This document shows, piece after piece, positions 6,326-7,059 of a DNA stretch of 7,059 bases. Position numbers and translations under genes: made by a program. Origin of the DNA: DATACN01 sp038215095 (GTDB lineage Bacteria; Actinomycetota; Thermoleophilia; Solirubrobacterales; Thermoleophilaceae); contig JBBQRG010000110.1 in assembly GCA_038215095.1 (NCBI GenBank), positions 1 to 7,059 on the forward strand. The letters are read 5' to 3'. The notes under the pieces are model-generated. The model saw nothing but the letters and a program-made list of their open reading frames with translations. It searched no databases and was not told where the DNA came from. The stretch's first letter is position 1, and each line of letters begins with the position of its first letter.

Positions 6326-6729
6326 CCCAGCTCTGGGAAGAACAGCGCGACCTCTCGCTCGGCGGACTCGTCCGAGTCCGAGCCGTGCACCAGGTTGGTC
6401 TGCACCTCGAGGCCGAAGTCGCCCCGGATCGAGCCTGGTGCCGCCTCCAGCGGGTTGGTCGCGCCGATCAGCTGCCGGGCGGCGACCACCGCCTCGTAGC
6501 CCTCCAGCACCATCGCCACCAGCGGGCCGCCGGTGATGAACTCCACCAGCTCGCCGAAGAAGGGCTTGTCGCGGTGCTCGTCGTAGTGGCGCTCGGCCAG
6601 GTCGCGCTCGACCTGCATGTGCTTGAGCGCGACGATCGTCAGGCCCTTCTGCTCGAAGCGGCGTATCACCTCGCCCGTCAGCCGGCGCTCGAACGCATCC
6701 GGCTTCACCAGGATCAAAGTCCTGCTCAT
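6322..6729 (-). CDS. ndk: Nucleoside diphosphate kinase
   Basis: A 135-residue NDK, typical of the short bacterial form. It moves the gamma-phosphate from ATP to NDPs and dNDPs by a phosphohistidine intermediate, balancing the cytoplasmic nucleotide pool. Conserved features are the N-terminal TLILVKPDAF with Lys9, GGPLVAMVLEG at 67-77, ATNPLEAAPGSIRGDFG at 90-106, and NLVHGSDSDESAEREVALFF at 112-131, where His115 is the phosphorylated histidine. All expected catalytic residues are visible. The ATG at 6729-6727 follows a GGAG with five bases of spacing. The stop TGA overlaps the proposed CTG start of maf by four bases. The gene sits at the head of the ndk-maf pair, upstream of the shape operon. 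Confidence 0.97.
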   Translation of the reverse strand: MSRTLILVKPDAFERRLTGEVIRRFEQKGLTIVALKHMQVERDLAERHYDEHRDKPFFGELVEFITGGPLVAMVLEGYEAVVAARQLIGATNPLEAAPGSIRGDFGLEVQTNLVHGSDSDESAEREVALFFPELG

Positions 6730-6734
6730 TCAGT

Positions 6735-6741
6735 CTCCTCT
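6735..6741 (-). promoter_or_regulatory. Ribosome-binding site of ndk
   Basis: AGAGGAG on the minus strand, five bases before the ndk ATG. It is a good purine-rich match at normal spacing and fixes this ATG as the start. Confidence 0.7.
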
Positions 6742-6762
6742 CGTGGGCGGCGGCGGGATCTT

Positions 6763-6787
6763 GGCAGTGGGCAGTGGGCAGCGGGCA
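6763..6787. repeat. Tandem heptanucleotide repeat, about 3.6 copies
   Basis: Plus strand: GGCAGTG (6763-6769), GGCAGTG (6770-6776), GGCAGCG (6777-6783) and GGCA. The seven-base period is exact, with one substitution. Heptameric tandem repeats of this kind occur between genes in several bacterial genomes and can change copy number by slippage. This one lies 34-58 bases upstream of the ndk start, in its probable leader or promoter. Confidence 0.6.
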
Positions 6788-6826
6788 TCGGAGCCCCACC
6801 GGTGGCGTAGGGGGCACGTGTGGCCG

Positions 6827-6845
6827 CGGGCAGCACGCTTGCCCG
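6827..6845 (-). terminator. Possible weak hairpin terminator of the upstream gene
   Basis: An inverted repeat of CGGGCA and TGCCCG with a 7-base loop, starting 29 bases after the stop of the upstream reading frame. There is no T-run after it, so it lacks the second half of an intrinsic terminator. In a high-GC genome it may still act as a stem at the transcript end, or may be chance. Confidence 0.25.
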
Positions 6846-6873
6846 TGCGCGCGCTAAGGGACGCGGGTGGGCT

Positions 6874-7059
6874 TTACTCCGTCGTGGGCGGCGCCTGGCG
6901 CGGCGCGGCGGCGCGCTCCGCGGTTCGCTGCGAGCTGCCGTCGGCGGGCGGCCGGGCTGCTCGCGTGGCCCGCGGGGCCTCGCCCGCGGCCTCGGCCACC
7001 TCCCGGGCCAGCGCCTCGGCGAGCACGTTGTCCGATTCGGTCAGCGCGGTGGCGACCAG
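6874..7059 (-). CDS. C-terminal part of an unidentified protein with a PBP4-like S-D-N motif
   Basis: The last 61 codons of a frame entering from outside the window and ending in TAA (6876-6874). Third positions are mostly G or C, as expected of real coding sequence here. The visible start, LVATALTESDNVLAEALARE, resembles the region of the second active-site motif (SxN) of PBP4/DacB D-alanyl-D-alanine carboxypeptidases, where 'SDN..AEALAR' is common. In that family a KTG motif lies roughly a hundred residues further on. Here only 50 residues follow the Asn, they are rich in Ala, Arg and Pro, and contain no KTG. It could be a truncated or frameshifted dacB, or an unrelated protein with a disordered tail. 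Reading the other two minus frames by eye did not recover a continuation. Confidence 0.5.
   Translation of the reverse strand: MVATALTESDNVLAEALAREVAEAAGEAPRATRAARPPADGSSQRTAERAAAPRQAPPTTE

Larger units (their letters stand above)
6730..6873. other. Non-coding gap upstream of ndk
   Basis: This 144-base gap separates the upstream partial gene from ndk. Besides the ndk ribosome-binding site it holds a 7-bp tandem repeat, a CCACCGGTGG palindrome (6796-6805), CACGTG (6815-6820) and a short inverted repeat (6827-6845). I find no convincing -35/-10 pair, though the ndk promoter is expected here. An in-frame ATG at 6817 opens a long minus-strand frame that runs over ndk into maf; its translation here is not protein-like and I do not treat it as coding. 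Confidence 0.5.

Noticed and set aside
5357..6499. 380-codon plus-strand open frame opposite mreB, maf and ndk
   Set aside because: It spans three well-supported genes and an intergenic gap, and its product looks like composition-driven noise.
5789..6817. 342-codon minus-strand frame starting at the ATG at 6817 and ending with Maf
   Set aside because: Only its last 178 codons resemble Maf. The first part overlaps ndk in another frame and is not protein-like, so the 6817 ATG is not the real start.
1..7059. Searched by eye for tRNA or rRNA genes, CRISPR arrays, insertion sequences, toxin-antitoxin or phage genes
   Set aside because: Nothing seen. The sequence is filled by a conserved housekeeping cluster with short gaps.

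Overview
The window is GC-rich (roughly 70 percent by eye) and every supported gene lies on the minus strand, so the biological reading direction runs from base 7059 down to base 1. The order is ndk, maf, mreB, mreC, mreD, mrdA (PBP2), rodA, then the first codons of an RNase E/G gene. High GC, frequent GTG/TTG starts, and ndk upstream with rng downstream of the mre block match gene order known from Actinobacteria. I infer a high-GC actinobacterium, possibly the Thermoleophilia lineage, without being able to prove it. mreBCD-mrdA-rodA is the classical elongasome cluster: MreB filaments, the MreC/MreD membrane partners, the PBP2 transpeptidase and the RodA glycan polymerase.

Layout, in transcription order. 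7059-6874 holds the last 61 codons of an unidentified gene with a PBP4-like S-D-N motif and an Ala/Pro-rich tail. 6873-6730 is a 144-base gap with palindromes and a 7-bp tandem repeat. ndk (6729-6322) has a good ribosome-binding site and overlaps maf by four bases. maf (6325-5789) seems to need a CTG start. 5788-5666 is a 123-base gap with nested inverted repeats and is the likely site of control for the shape genes. mreB (5665-4619), mreC (4588-3698), mreD (3701-3123), mrdA (3116-1248) and rodA (1248-61) follow almost without gaps: 30 bases, a 4-base overlap, 6 bases and a 1-base overlap. This looks like one translationally coupled operon. An RNase E/G gene begins 9 bases after the rodA stop, at a TTG, and runs off the window.

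Working together: MreB positions the complex, MreC and MreD link it to the periplasmic/wall side, RodA polymerises lipid II and PBP2 cross-links the new strands. Ndk and Maf are nucleotide-pool enzymes: Ndk makes NTPs and Maf hydrolyses non-canonical or pyrimidine NTPs. maf beside mreB is also known from Bacillus subtilis.

I do not see an undescribed multi-gene system. The points most worth checking are a codon-usage break inside rodA that continues into rng, the absence of any normal start codon for maf, two competing mreB starts, and the possible truncated DacB-like reading frame upstream of ndk.
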